This document shows positions 35,201 through 45,671 of a stretch of 64,000 nt of DNA, in pieces. The notes under the pieces are model-generated. The model had not been told where the DNA came from, did not search any database, and saw nothing but the letters and a program-made list of their open reading frames with translations. The position numbers were made by a program, and so were the translations under genes. Each line of letters starts with the position of its first letter. Positions within the stretch are counted from its first letter, which is position 1. Source of the stretch: Temnothorax longispinosus (taxonomy: Eukaryota; Arthropoda; Insecta; Hymenoptera; Formicidae). The stretch is taken from positions 373,512 through 437,511 of the forward strand of contig NW_027270047.1 in the NCBI RefSeq assembly GCF_030848805.1. Direction: 5' to 3'.

Positions 35201-35945
35201 TACCGGCTAGTGGAGAAGTTACTACTTCTATTAATTTATTGGAGGTGGATGCTGTGCAAATTGTTACAGACGTTCAGAGACCGCCTGAAGATAATCCGGA
35301 GGTATTCATTTATTTTTCATGCATAATATGTTAATAATTAATTTATTTTGTGTATGCGTTACAGCAATGGATAAATTAACTTTCAATTTTCCTAACAGAC
35401 TATCAGTTTTGGAGGGCGGGAGGTTCAGAAGAAGCTGGTGAGCCGCCTCAACAAGCAGAAGGGTGTATCCTCCTACACCGCTGCCTTAATGGGAATAGTG
35501 TTTAGCCAGGAAGAGATGGCACACTCAAGCATAACAGGGAAAACATGTAATTTCTTGGCTAAAACTAACCAGAAACCCCATGCAAAAAAAAATGTTGGAT
35601 CCAGCTGCAAGAGAGGCTATAACAGGTACAATAATTTTCCTAATAGCTGTTTCGTTGGATATACACACAATAGCTATAACTCTCAATATAGTTCTTATGT
35701 GTAGGTACATGATTATATAATGCGTTATGATGATAGAAGCATAATAAATACTTTTTGCTCTTGTTTCGGCAGATTATGTGCTACATCAGTTTGGAGTAAC
35801 ACCAACCACTGAGGAGAAGTTTTGTACAGAAATAAAGGCAGCCATTAAAACCAAGCTCAACAATGAGTCGACGGCTTATCGATACAAAAAAGTGAAAGGG
35901 TGCGAACAACAGCAAAAACAAGTTGAAGAAGCACATGAGCATTGA
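32205..35945 (+). CDS. BEN-domain protein gene carried by the transposon
   Basis: Nine exons: 32205-32460, 33075-33250, 33599-33774, 33869-34034, 34123-34262, 34904 to about 34994, 35135-35301, 35399-35625 and 35773-35945 (TGA). Most junctions are GT-AG with matching phases. The N-terminal part (VLVQFINERKTPVQVGFQAW) is unassigned; the middle has Lys-rich and Asp-rich tracts and a coiled-coil-like segment (KINVLELDIKRLHLDNTRLR). The C-terminal exons encode a BEN-like DNA-binding domain (YTAALMGIVFSQEEMAHSSI, TGKTCNFL, then VLHQFGVTPTTEEKF). Likely frame breaks: about 33715, at the exon 6-7 junction, 35195, and an A9 run at 35584. BEN domains bind DNA and regulate chromatin, so an element-end binding or regulatory role is plausible but inferred. 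Confidence 0.75.
33344..33549. mobile_element. MITE in BEN gene intron 2
   Basis: Imperfect palindrome of 206 bp beginning ATAGACCGG and ending CCGGTCTAT; arms of about 85 bp share GACATAGCC and ACTGGTAGAC. Flanked by TATATA-like text on both sides, consistent with a TA-type target. Confidence 0.8.
34598..34729. mobile_element. Short foldback MITE in BEN gene intron 5
   Basis: Inverted arms GGCACACGGCCAATATGGCG and complement ending CCGTGTGCC; total about 132 bp, GC-richer than the intron around it. Confidence 0.78.
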
Positions 35946-36129
35946 GATTTTACTACTACTCTCATGCTCAACGTACATTATATAGCTGCTAAGCAACAGA
36001 AATCAAATATATATATAACAAAATAAATATAATGTATACAGGTTTTTTAATATTTTCATTAACATAATAAAATTCTTTATATATATATATATATAAATTT
36101 CTAATTAAATGTTTTCATGTTCTAGCAAT

Positions 36130-36403
36130 GCAATGGTATAAGAATCGAGCCCAGTATTTTATTACTGCCTAGCCCTGCTACTGCATGTATTAAAAATACT
36201 TGCAGTAGTGAATTACTGGTAATATTAAATACTGGCAGCTCAGTATTGTATTACTGCCTGTATTAAATTACTCACTTATAGTATTTATCACTACCTATAA
36301 TATTTATCACTACCAGTATTTTCCCAGTATTTCCCAAATAAATATTGACAGTATTAAATCACTGAAATTTTAAGTATTTACTCAGTAATACTTTTTGTAA
36401 GGG
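36130..36403. repeat. Right subterminal repeat region and TIR
   Basis: The same AGTATTTAATACTG-type motif family as at the left end (for example CCCAGTATTTTATTACTG and TATTAAATACTGGCAG), closing with the right terminal inverted repeat at 36384-36403. Confidence 0.75.
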
Positions 36404-37919
36404 ATATCTGGTGATCCCGAAATGAGGTAAAAGGGCTCAGTGGAGCCTCTGGGTGTCTCTTTTTGAGACGTGGCACACCCGGAGAGCTAGCTGGCCCGTC
36501 CCGACAGTGTTGCGAGTGAGAGGCGGTCCAAGGGCGCTCTGCTCTCTTGCTGTGTTGTGCCACGCACGGCGGGAGAGTAGGGCGTCATAACACTTTTAGG
36601 TGTTAATAAAACGGTGGGTGACAACCTCCGATAGATTTTTTGAAAGCAACACGCCGCGGAAAAACTTAGTAGTATGAGTCGTCGGACTCGAAGTTTGGTT
36701 GCGTTTGGAAAGCAACACGCCGCGAAGAACTTGACATCGTGAGTCGTCGGACTCGGAGTGACGCGCCGTGAGCGAGCTTGGTTTTCTCGTGGGTGTTGCC
36801 GTCGGCGGCGTCTCTGCCGTCGGCGGAAGCAACACGCCGCGTGAGTGCCCGCAAAGCAACACGCCGCTAAGCAACACGCCGTCGGCGGAAGCAACACGCC
36901 GCGTGAGTGCCCGCAAAGCAACACGCGGCTGAGCTACTCGTCGCCGGAGGCAACACGCCGCGGGAAACTTTAAGTTTGGTTGCTGAACACCATCTAAAGC
37001 AACACGCGGCGCTGATCTTTTGAGGCCGGCGATCTTTTTCGGGTCGTACAAAGTCATGATCTACAGGACTGTTGAAGCGCAATACATGTTGTGCCGCAGC
37101 ACTTAGCCTATCACAGTCAAGCCGAACTCCACCTCCATCGTAGTTCCCACCGTAAACTGCGATTTGGCTCGGGCTTGGCCTTAGTCTTGGCCTTGGCCGT
37201 CGTAGGCTAACGGAGTTAAGGCGATACGCGGGCTTCCCCCGGCCCGCGGGCCCTCGGGCTGCTACCGGCTTCTTCCGGAGGGGGTGCGGGGGTTCTGGGG
37301 GGTGTGTGAGTGTGTGCGTGTCTATGTTTGTTTGCGTGTCCGTAGTTGTAGCCGTCGGGTGCCAGAGATGCGGTCGGGTGTTGATGGCTATTTCTCGAAG
37401 ACTAACCAAGTGGGGAGTAGTAGCCCCACGACCGTAGGATGCGGTCATGTTAGTACCTGACCTCTGCGGCGTAATAAATGGTAAGTTCTGGCCTAGCGCC
37501 AGTAAAATCCATGTGAAACCGCATGTTTAATGTGGGAGAACCGCTGTCCGTGTCCGGGTGGAGCCTATTCGGAAGTTGAAGTCGGCCCCCACGGGCGCAT
37601 GTGTGGAGGATTAGCTGATCACTATTTCCTCATATCCTGCTAGTGGGAAGATACACTGGCAACGTCTAGCCCAAATTTTGAGTGGGCGGTGTCTCGGAGC
37701 ATACGTGCTCAATCAGTAGGGGTGACGCTAAACCTTTAGCATCAAATTACATAACCTTTTTATAGAGTCACGTCTGCATGAATAGGGTTGATCACCCAAC
37801 AAGCTGCTTCTCAGCTTTCATGCAGTTTAACTAGGGCTTTGAAACGGCGGGGATAGATGCCCATACGCGTATGGGCTGCCATGATGGCCGAACCGTCGTA
37901 ACTATTAAATCAATGCATT
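36404..37919 (+). promoter_or_regulatory. R1 5' UTR, continued after the nested transposon
   Basis: Non-coding upstream region of R1 ORF1. It contains a cluster of short direct repeats (36640-37015) and no convincing plus-strand frame; minus-strand ORFs here come from the repeat composition. R1 elements are usually co-transcribed with rDNA, so this UTR may hold processing or internal promoter signals; that is inference. Confidence 0.6.
36640..37015 (+). repeat. Nine copies of AGCAACACGCCGC in R1 5' UTR
   Basis: The motif RAAGCAACACGCCGCG or a close variant occurs near 36647, 36707, 36826, 36855, 36870, 36888, 36915, 36950 and 36999, with irregular spacing. A larger block containing GTGAGTGCCCGCAAAGCAAC is duplicated at about 36840 and 36900. 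Spacing is too irregular for a simple minisatellite; copies are all in one orientation. Confidence 0.85.
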
Positions 37920-39508
37920 ATGAAGACAGTTAAAAACCCCCTTAACCCGGACGGTCAAAAACAGGTTGACAAAAAGGTGACGGAAACGGAAACGGCTAAC
38001 TCGGATACAAACGAGAGACGGGCAAAAGACTGCGACGAAAACGGTGACAACAAATGCAAATGATGGGCAGAAGTCGATCACGAAAGCAGTGACAGTGGCA
38101 CTGACTAAGATCAACCAGAAGGGCTCGGAGAAGTGTTGAAAAAGTGGGCGACAAAACAGGCGCTGGACGAGACGAAGACGGTACCGACAAACGAAGAGAG
38201 CGAGACGGTGGGTAACCCACACGATCGTACGTTCCCACGTAGTGGGTTGCTGGTTAGGACCCCACCTGGCTCCCAGACTCCCATAAGGAACGCGCAGAGT
38301 GAGTCGAATGGAGCAGTGGGAGGGGCTATGGCCCGAGAGGCCGATAAGCAGCGGGCGAACTCGGCCCTGCTCTCGCTGGGCGACGAAAACGAGGCCGGTA
38401 CGGTCAGCGAGTCTGAGGAGGATGACGTTTTTGTGGGTGGCAATGCAGCGACTCGAGAGGAGTTGACTGCTAACACGATACACGGTGTCAGATTGAAGTT
38501 AGACAAAATTCTCTCTGACCCGAATGCTAAGTTTACGAAGTCGGCGGGACAAAAGATAGCGGCATTGTTTAGCGGGGCTAGCAAATTAGTTATGCAGCTA
38601 GGTTGCGACAATTCTTTCCTAAGGGGCCGTCTGGCGGAAAGGGTGGAGGCGAATCGCCCACCACCGGTGGCACTACCGCCACCTGTAACTTTTGCGAAGG
38701 CGGTTGGTAGGCGGGAGATGTTACCTGGTCATAAAACCGGTCCGGGAGTGGTTACGGCACCGGCAACCAAGATGGGAAACGGACCACGTGATAGAGACTG
38801 CTCGGTTGTTGTGGCGTGCGGTGCGGATAAGGTTCGGTAGAGGAGATTAAAAAGACGCTACTGAAAGCAATAGATCCAGTAGCGTCAAACATAAGGGTTA
38901 GAAACGTAAGAAAAGCCGGAGATGGTAGGGTGATGATACAGGCGCACTCGAAGGCGGATGCGGACAAAATAGTTGCCAATCAGGCAATCAGGGAAAAGGT
39001 TCTTACGGTGGCCCGTCCGGCTGCTAGGAGGCCTCGTATAATCTTGTACGATGTGCCTAGTGATATGGAAGTCGATGGTGTCAGACGTGCCATAGCAAGA
39101 CAAAACCCAGAACTCATGCATGGAGTAGAAGCTAAGGTCTTCGACGAAAAATGCGTATTTAGATTCAGGCTGGGTAAAGGGAACGAGGAAACGTGTAACT
39201 GGGTATTGGAGGTGACACCCGATATGCGAGGGAGGTTTGTGAAAGCATCTAGAGTATATGTAGGTTGGCAAAGTTGTAGGGTCGCCGAATTTACAGCACC
39301 AACCAGGTGCTTTAGGTGCCTCGACTTAGGCCACGTTGCGAGGCACTGTAGGGCAACGGAGGAGGTATGCTCCCACTGTGGTCAGGAGGGGCATCGGCGG
39401 GATAAGTGCCCAAATACAGCTGGGCCGAAGGTTGTGCTGTTTGTAAGAAGCGGGGGAGACCGGCTAACCACGCGGTGGACGATAGGAGGTGTCACTCATA
39501 CGCGATAG
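37920..39508 (+). pseudogene. R1 ORF1 (gag-like, CCHC zinc knuckles)
   Basis: Nucleic-acid-binding protein of R1. Probable start ATG at 37920 (KNPLNPDGQKQVDKK follows), with frame changes near 38026, 38137 and 38838. The middle is Glu/Asp-rich, then a Pro-rich linker (PPPVALPPPVTFAKAV). The conserved gag region before the knuckles includes CRVAEFTAPTRC. Knuckle 1 is CFRCLDLGHVARHC and knuckle 2 CSHCGQEGHRRDKC; a third is not clear. Stop at 39506-39508, 30 bp before ORF2. The frame breaks make this copy non-functional unless they are sequence errors. Confidence 0.87.
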
Positions 39509-42500
39509 CAAGGGAGAGGCACGCTGGCACTGTCGACAATGGCTAAGCAGGACTCGCAGGGTGTCTCGAGTATGAATGTAATGCAGTATAACTGTCAAAG
39601 AGCGTATGCGGTTATGTGTGACCTAGGTGAAATGTTGTGTGAACGTCGAGTGAGTGTGGCACTGCTGCAGGAACCGTGTGTGAAGGATGGAAGAGTAGTT
39701 GGACTCCCGCTACGGATGGATGTGATTGTGAGTGAGAGCGAGTATGTCAAACCAGCAGTGGTGGTGAATGATCCCAGTCTCGATGTGTTGTGTGTAAGGG
39801 AGTGCTCGAATGAGTATGGCGTGTGTGTATGGCTGAAGGGAGACTTCGGCGAAATGTATGTGGTGTCCGTGTATTGCCGGTTCGGTGAGGACATCGAGCC
39901 GTACCTGGCGTACATGGACAGGGTGCGAATGGCAACCAGAGGAAAGCGCGTGCTGGTGGGTATGGATGCGAATGCCGTCTCTCCTTTATGGTACAGTAAG
40001 GGTAGGGGCGGCAGTAGAGAAAGTGAAATGCGTGGCAGAGTGCTTGAGGAGTGGATTGTTACGAACGGTATGATTGTGTTGAATGAGCCGAGCGAGAGTT
40101 ACACGTTTAGCGGACCCAATGGGGAAAGCGACATTGATGTGACTCTCGTAAGCGATGCGCTTGGGGGGTGCCAGTTTGAATGGGGAGTCAAGAGCGATTG
40201 GGGTAGCGACCATAATGTGTTGCTGATACGTATGACCTATGGTGAGAATGCTGAGCGGATGGAAGGTATGCGTAGATGGGTGTGTAAAGACGTGGACTGG
40301 GAGGGTTATATGAGCGATCTAGTGGAGTATGCGTCGGAGGATGCTGTGAATGTGATGGATGACTGGGACGCGGAGAGCTTGGCGGAGCGCGTCACGTCAT
40401 GGATCTTGAGGGCGAATGACAATAGAATGAAAAGGCGAGTGTGTGGGGTTGCGAGGAAGCTTGTGTGGTGGACGGATGAGCTTGAGCGCATGAAGAAGGA
40501 TGTGAGGAAGTGTAGGCATGCCTACCAGCGAATGAGAGGGAGAGATCGAAATCGAGTGGAAGGATGTTTGAATGTGTACAAACGTACTCTCAGAGAGTAC
40601 AAGAGAACGATATGGAGAGTGAAAGAGGAGAACTGGAGACAGTTCGTGAGTGACAAGGGAAATCGGGATCCATGGGGTGATGTGTACAAAGTGTGTATGG
40701 GTAAGTACGGACGAGACAGACTGAGTGCTATGAAGGTGGGTGACAGGACAACGAGTACGTGGGAAGAGAGTGCGAATGTGTTGCTAGATCGCTTCTTCCC
40801 GGACACGGGAATGGATGATGTACGACTGGCAGAGAGAGAAATGATTGAAAGAACGTTCGAGTGGAATGAAGTGGATGTGGCTGTGAGGGCGATGAAAGTG
40901 GGTAAGGCACCCGGGTTGGATGGAGTAACGGTGGAAATGTTGCGTGCCGTTTAGCGCGCATTCCAGGATGGTTGAAGAGAGTGTATGATGTGTGTCTAAG
41001 TACCAATCGCTTTTCAAAGGTGTGGAAGAAAGCGAAAGTGGTTGTACTGCTAAAGTCCCCAGAGAAAGTGCGGTCGGACCCCGGGTCGTACAGACCGATC
41101 AGCCTGTTGTCTGTGCTTGAGAAAGTGTTGGAGCGATTGATGGTAAATAGGCTGGAGCGATTGATGAGTGATAGAATGTGTGAGGCACAGCACGGGTTTG
41201 TGAAGGGACGTTCGACCGAGAGTGCGTGGAATAGCGTGCGTGAGTGCGTAAGTGGGTCCGGGCACAAGTATGTGTTGGGAATTTTTGTGGACTTCCAAGG
41301 TGCCTTCGACAATCTGGAATGGCCATGTGTGATTGAAAAACTGCGTGAGGAAGGATGTGACGAGATTGGGTTGTGGGAGAGTTATTTTGATGAGAGATGG
41401 GCATGTATGATAGGAATAAATGAGGAAGTGTGGAAGAGGGTGCTGCGGGGCGCACCGCAGGGGTCCATCGGTGGCCCATCCATTTGGGACCTACAGATGG
41501 ATAAGCTCCTGTGGGAACTCCGCAGACGTGGATGTATGGCGACGGCGTATGCCGATGATCTGTTCGTGCCTGTCGAAGGACAGAGCCGGGCGGATCTGGA
41601 GAGAATGGGGAACGAGTGGATGAGGATAGTGAGCGAATGGGGTGCGAGTGTCGGTGTGAAAGTTTCAGAGAGCAAGACGGTCATGATGCTCCTGAAAGGG
41701 AATATGTCGGAAACGAGACACCCGAGCGTTAGTGTGAATGGGAAGCATGTGAGGTATGTGAAGTGTGTGATATCTGGGTGTGTGGGTGAGCGAGCGAATG
41801 AGCTTTAAGCCGCACCTGGAGCGTATGAGACAGAAGTGTGTGAGCGTAGTGGGAAAGTTGAAACGAGTGATGAGAAGCGAATGGGGATTGCGAAAGAGAG
41901 GCGTGTGATTTATAAAGGTTTGTTTGCTGCGTGTGTTATGTATGGTGCGAGCGTGTGGTATGAAGCCATGGGGTACGGATATACGCGAGTGGCAATCAAC
42001 AGATGCCAAAGAGTGGCGATGAGCGCCTGTTTGAATGTCTGTAGAACGGTCTCCACGGAGGCCATGCAGGTATTGATGGGTGGTCTTCCGTGGGACCTGG
42101 AGTGCGTGAAAAGAGGTATGACTGTAAGAATTAAGAATGGCTGGAGATTGGGTGAAAAAGGTATTATGAGTGAAGAGGATATAAGAACGAGAGATGTGGA
42201 TGAGAGCTTGGAGCTGTTGAATGCTAGGTTGTATGAAAGATGGCAGAATGAATGGGATAACAGTGCGAAGGGACGAGTGACACATGGCTTCATACGGGAT
42301 GTGAGGTTGTAACCGGAACAACGATTGATGTTATGAAAATCAAAATACAACCACTTACTACTTGGGCTGAATTATACGGTCGCCACTGTATTTTAAGGCT
42401 CAAATACAGAAACCTTGGGTTGTTGCTATGCCCCTCGCTTCCTTCCAGCTCAATGGCCGCCGTCTTCTACGCCGCGGACGTGTTCAAGGCCGTCAGCCAC

Positions 42501-43980
42501 GCCCTGTTTTTGCGTCGCGTAATATACGGATACTCGGATAGGAATTATTACCGGGGTCGAGATATAATCACTCTCGTTTTATTATAAACAAATAACAATT
42601 TATTATTTCGTCACTTCTACAATCATCTCCCTGAACGGGTGTATCAATCTAAACGTCGACTTACACGAATGGATCGTTATCCCGTATCGCGTATCGAATC
42701 GTTATTAATCACGCTGTTAACGCAAGCGGTCAACGGGATAAGCCACGTCGGCTTCGAATTGTTTCGCGATTACCTTCACGTGTTACCGCTTCGAAGTTTC
42801 ACGACGAACTGTCCTGGAGGAATGGGTCGAGTCTCCCCACGCATGCGCCGGTGTGCCTGTTTAGGCGCGAAGCCCTCCTATTGGTTAGTCGTACCTACGG
42901 GTGTAACGCGGTACGACTCCTTCGACACTCTGAGTGTAACCGGCGCGCAGAGTCGGTTTTTCACGCACTCGAACTCTACACCCTCGGGAGGAACTCTCCT
43001 CCTAAAGTGCAACGTCGCGAATGGCTATCGCCGTAACGTGATCCGATTCGCGTCGCTGCACCGCGACGATTCGCACGAGCGAATCAAGAGTCACTCGAAC
43101 GGTATCGAGTGACTCGTAAGAAGTCACACGGACGAATCCTATGGAAGCCAGGTAAGTACGAACGGTCATTACGTCCGTCATTAATTATATCTTTTTTTTT
43201 ACCGGTACCCGGGTTCATCGAAGAAATCGTCCCAAATAAATAAAATGAAATGCATCGGCGATGCTCAAGCTTGCACCTTTTGGTGTAAATACGGTAAGTA
43301 TATAAAGTAAATATCGCGTCGACTTAATTCTATCGCGCGTACATAAGAATAAAAATAATCAAACTTAAAATCGACGGAGAATATCAAATAATAATGAAAT
43401 CATGCAAATGAAATTAATTCGGCTCGAAGCCTTACAAAAGTGTAGAGAAAACACTAAAGTGTAGAAAAGTGTAAGTTAGGATATATGAAAATAACATTGA
43501 GTGTAAAAGGTAATAAGTTTTGGCCTGGAATAGCTCCATTTTGGCCGTTCTCTCTCTGGTTCGCTGTAATTGATAAAGTTATGATAAAATATAAGGGTTT
43601 TACCCTAAAATGTAGTAAAGTGTAATAAAAAGTGTAGAGCTCACGCTTGCTCGTTCCGCAGACCTATGACTAAGTCGTTTATACGGAAAGTGTAGAAAAG
43701 TGTAAAAGGTGTAGCACCCTTTTCGTCCGTCTGTATCGTATGTAAGTTTGTCTGGTGTGTAAGTTCAAAAAGTGTAAGAAAGTGTAACGTCTCGAGTGTG
43801 GGTACATCAATTCCCTTCGGGATCCTCCGGATTGTTCAAAATCACGATGTAAAGTGTAAAAAGGATAAATAGCGTGCATACTAAGTTCGGATCAGGGAAA
43901 TTGAGTATCATTGGTAAGAATATTATTATGGAAACTATCGCGTACGTTGTAAACTGCATTGTGAATGTTCTTTATCTACT

Positions 43981-44376
43981 CTATGGCGTGTAATAAGGTT
44001 CTGAAATTGATCTTTGTGAATAAACCAGTAATAATATGCAAATTAATAAAATAGCAAAAACAATGAATATAAAAGCTAATACTATTATACGAAATTTGTC
44101 CGAATCCATCTTGGATCGGTTATACTTGTAATCGGGTAAGTTTAAGGTGGGTTTGTAATGTAAATCGTCTTTATTGTTGAATGTTCTGTGTTTGTCGAAT
44201 GTAATCGCTGTGTGTGTGCTTAAAATGTAAAAGTGTATCGCAGTGGCACTTTGCCCCGCCGCTATCCACGTATGGATACTTAAAGTAATCCCTGAAATTA
44301 AAAGTGCTGCACTTCGCGTGCTAAAAATTCTAATAAATAAAGCAATAATATAAAATATATTGATCAACTCGATCAA
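43981..44376 (-). CDS. Small hydrophobic ORF with membrane segments
   Basis: 131 codons with ATG at 44376. The N-terminal 50 residues are hydrophobic, and a strong membrane segment (IIVLAFIFIVFAILLICILL) lies near the C-terminus, followed by a short tail. The position downstream of a pol-like tail and upstream of an LTR in the same orientation matches where env-like genes lie in insect LTR elements. No fusion or attachment domain is recognisable and it is far shorter than an env protein. Unassigned. Confidence 0.4.
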   Translation of the reverse strand: MIELINIFYIIALFIRIFSTRSAALLISGITLSIHTWIAAGQSATAIHFYILSTHTAITFDKHRTFNNKDDLHYKPTLNLPDYKYNRSKMDSDKFRIIVLAFIFIVFAILLICILLLVYSQRSISEPYYTP

Positions 44377-44484
44377 ACAATGTTCGCGTTCTACGCTTGG
44401 ATAAACTCAAATAAAAATGTTAAAAATTACAAAACACACAATATCAAAAGTAATAGTAATCGGGACTCTCACACGCGCGTGTCT

Positions 44485-44892
44485 CTACAGTTCGGTAAAG
44501 CTCTGCGAGCACTGCACGTCCCCGGTGTCCATCTCCTGGCTCTCGTCCACGGGTTGACTCCCCGGTTGCTCCCTCTGCACCTCGGTGGAGAATATTTGTG
44601 ACCCGGGCGATGCCGTCTCTCGAATGGGCGTTATGCCCCCGGTTAGTAGCCTCGCTACCTCCTCGTCTGCTATTTGGTCGAAATCAAGTGGCACCGATTG
44701 GTCCACCAATGCACTAGTCAGACTCGGCTGAGCCTGGTCCGGCTGTTGTCCGGCTCGTTCGGGTTGCCCCTGCTGCACCCTTTGCTCCCTGCACTCCTTC
44801 TCGGCTCGTACGGGTTCCTGGGACATGACTACTGTCTCGGCGGAAGAATCCCGACTCGCCTGGGGAACGGGCACTTTAGTGTACGGTCCCAA
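44485..44892 (-). CDS. Gln/Glu/Pro-rich ORF, possible pol tail
   Basis: 135 codons, low complexity and acidic, rich in Gln, Pro and Glu (for example VQQGQPERAGQQPDQAQP). The frame stays open upstream into R1 sequence, so its true start is lost at the junction. It could be the C-terminal tail of an LTR-element polyprotein. No motif confirms this. Confidence 0.35.
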   Translation of the reverse strand: MGPYTKVPVPQASRDSSAETVVMSQEPVRAEKECREQRVQQGQPERAGQQPDQAQPSLTSALVDQSVPLDFDQIADEEVARLLTGGITPIRETASPGSQIFSTEVQREQPGSQPVDESQEMDTGDVQCSQSFTEL

Positions 44893-45170
44893 GGTTTGCC
44901 GAAGTTTGTCTGGGATTTGAGCCGAGCCTATGGCTCGGCTATATCTTGACGGGTCACGGCAGTTTGAATGAGTTCTTGCATAAAAGGGGATTGTCTGAGA
45001 CTGAAAGTTGTGCGTGTGGTGCTGAGTGCGAGGATTGGAAGCATGTGATGATTGAGTGTGAAATGTATGAAGACATCAGGAGCTTGGACGAATGGGGAGT
45101 CAGGGTGAGTGAGGATGGTAGAGTGGATGTGAGCGAAGTACTGGAGCGAAAGGAAGATACGAGAGTCTGA

Positions 45171-45671
45171 GCAGGTTTGCGGCATGTGTATTTCAGCGAA
45201 GAATGAGTGGGAATGCGTGAGACGTGTGAATGCGGCTTACCAGGGCCGGGTCTGCAGGAGACCCAACTGGGAGTGGCTTTGGCTGCGAAGATCCGACCAG
45301 TGATCTAGACTGGTACCACGGGGACCGGTCGCCCAGGGAGCTTGCTCCCGCCGGTCGCGGGTAGGACCATCGTGGTGGCAGTGGTTAAGACAAATGCTGT
45401 CTAGGATACCCGAGTTCACGAACTTGGGTGTCCGACGGGTGAGCTTGCGTCCTAACAGCTCGGGTGCCAGCCTGCTTAGCTGGTAGAGCGTGGATAGTCG
45501 CTCGCCCCGACCAGTGGGTTGCCGCGGGATCCTGCAATCCTGCGGCGCACTGGTAGTATCGACCTCGGTCGGTACGCGCTGATTGGGCGTATCCCAATCC
45601 CGCGCCCATGGGGGCCGTGTGGATGAGGCTCTCTACGAGCAGGTGCCGCACGTTAAACAAACGACTTATTC
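45171..45671 (+). other. R1 3' UTR
   Basis: GC-rich, stop-rich sequence between the end of R1 ORF2 and the 28S junction. It has several hairpin-capable segments, such as GACCGGTCGCC...GGCGGTCGCG-like text near 45330-45360, as expected for a UTR bound by the RT. It ends AACAAACGACTTATTC directly before the 28S text TGTCCC. Confidence 0.7.

Larger units (their letters stand above)
26176..36403. mobile_element. 10.2-kb TIR DNA transposon with tnp2 and BEN genes
   Basis: Terminal inverted repeats CCCTTACAAAAA...AGTATTACT (left, 26176) and the complement ending GTAAGGG (right, 36403), flanked by AT on both sides (possible 2-bp target duplication). Subterminal regions at both ends are packed with short repeats. 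Two divergent genes share a central intergenic region (31438-32204): a tnp2-like transposase on the minus strand and a BEN-domain gene on the plus strand. Secondary insertions: a solo LTR (29147-30326) in the transposase and three MITEs. The stretch 26650-27264 is AT-rich 3' flank of the transposase; long introns of the BEN gene fill the rest. The TIR does not start CACT(A/G), so superfamily is open. Confidence 0.88.
42308..44896 (-). mobile_element. LTR retrotransposon fragment inside R1 ORF2
   Basis: A 2.6-kb insertion. Read on the minus strand it has coding sequence first and then a GC-rich stretch whose end (complement of TGTAACCGG at 42308) looks like an LTR terminus ending in TTACA. Flanks GAGGT (left) and GAAGT (right) could be a 5-bp target duplication with one mismatch. 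There is no 5' LTR, gag, protease or RT, so only the 3' portion is present. The region 43430-43870 repeats AAAGTGTAGAAAAGTGTAA-like text many times. Confidence 0.55.
39539..45170 (+). pseudogene. R1 ORF2 (endonuclease and RT), interrupted
   Basis: Site-specific endonuclease then reverse transcriptase. Endonuclease motifs: MQYNCQRAYAVM, LLQEP, GMDANAVSPLW, and SDWGSDHNVLL (39581-40230). RT motifs: GSYRPISLLSVLEK, HGFVKGRSTESAW, IFVDFQGAFDNLEW, RGAPQGSIGGPS and AYADDLF (41080-41570). Frameshifts lie near 40953, 41800 (an extra GCGA) and 41885. The coding sequence is cut at about 42307 by an LTR-element fragment and resumes near 44897 with LTGHGSLNEFLHKRGL and the terminal CACGAECEDWKHVMIEC knuckle typical of R1-type ORF2, ending at TGA 45168-45170. 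Confidence 0.9.
25965..45671 (+). mobile_element. R1 non-LTR retrotransposon with nested insertions
   Basis: The element lies between two copies of the 28S text TGTCCCTATCT (25954-25964 and 45672-45682), the R1 target duplication. It has a long 5' UTR (25965-26175 plus 36404-37919), ORF1 with CCHC knuckles, ORF2 with endonuclease and RT, and a 3' UTR (45171-45671). Two large insertions interrupt it: the tnp2/BEN transposon at 26176-36403 in the 5' UTR and an LTR-element fragment at 42308-44896 in ORF2. With those removed the element is about 6.9 kb. Several frameshifts make this copy inactive as read. Confidence 0.92.

Noticed and set aside
36487..37448. Several minus-strand ORFs rich in CCF and RRR in the R1 5' UTR
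   Set aside because: They come from the AGCAACACGCCGC repeats read backwards; no start context or family match, and the UTR assignment explains them.
39595..42350. Many minus-strand ORFs opposite R1 ORF2
   Set aside because: Antisense shadows of the RT gene; the plus strand has clear motifs.
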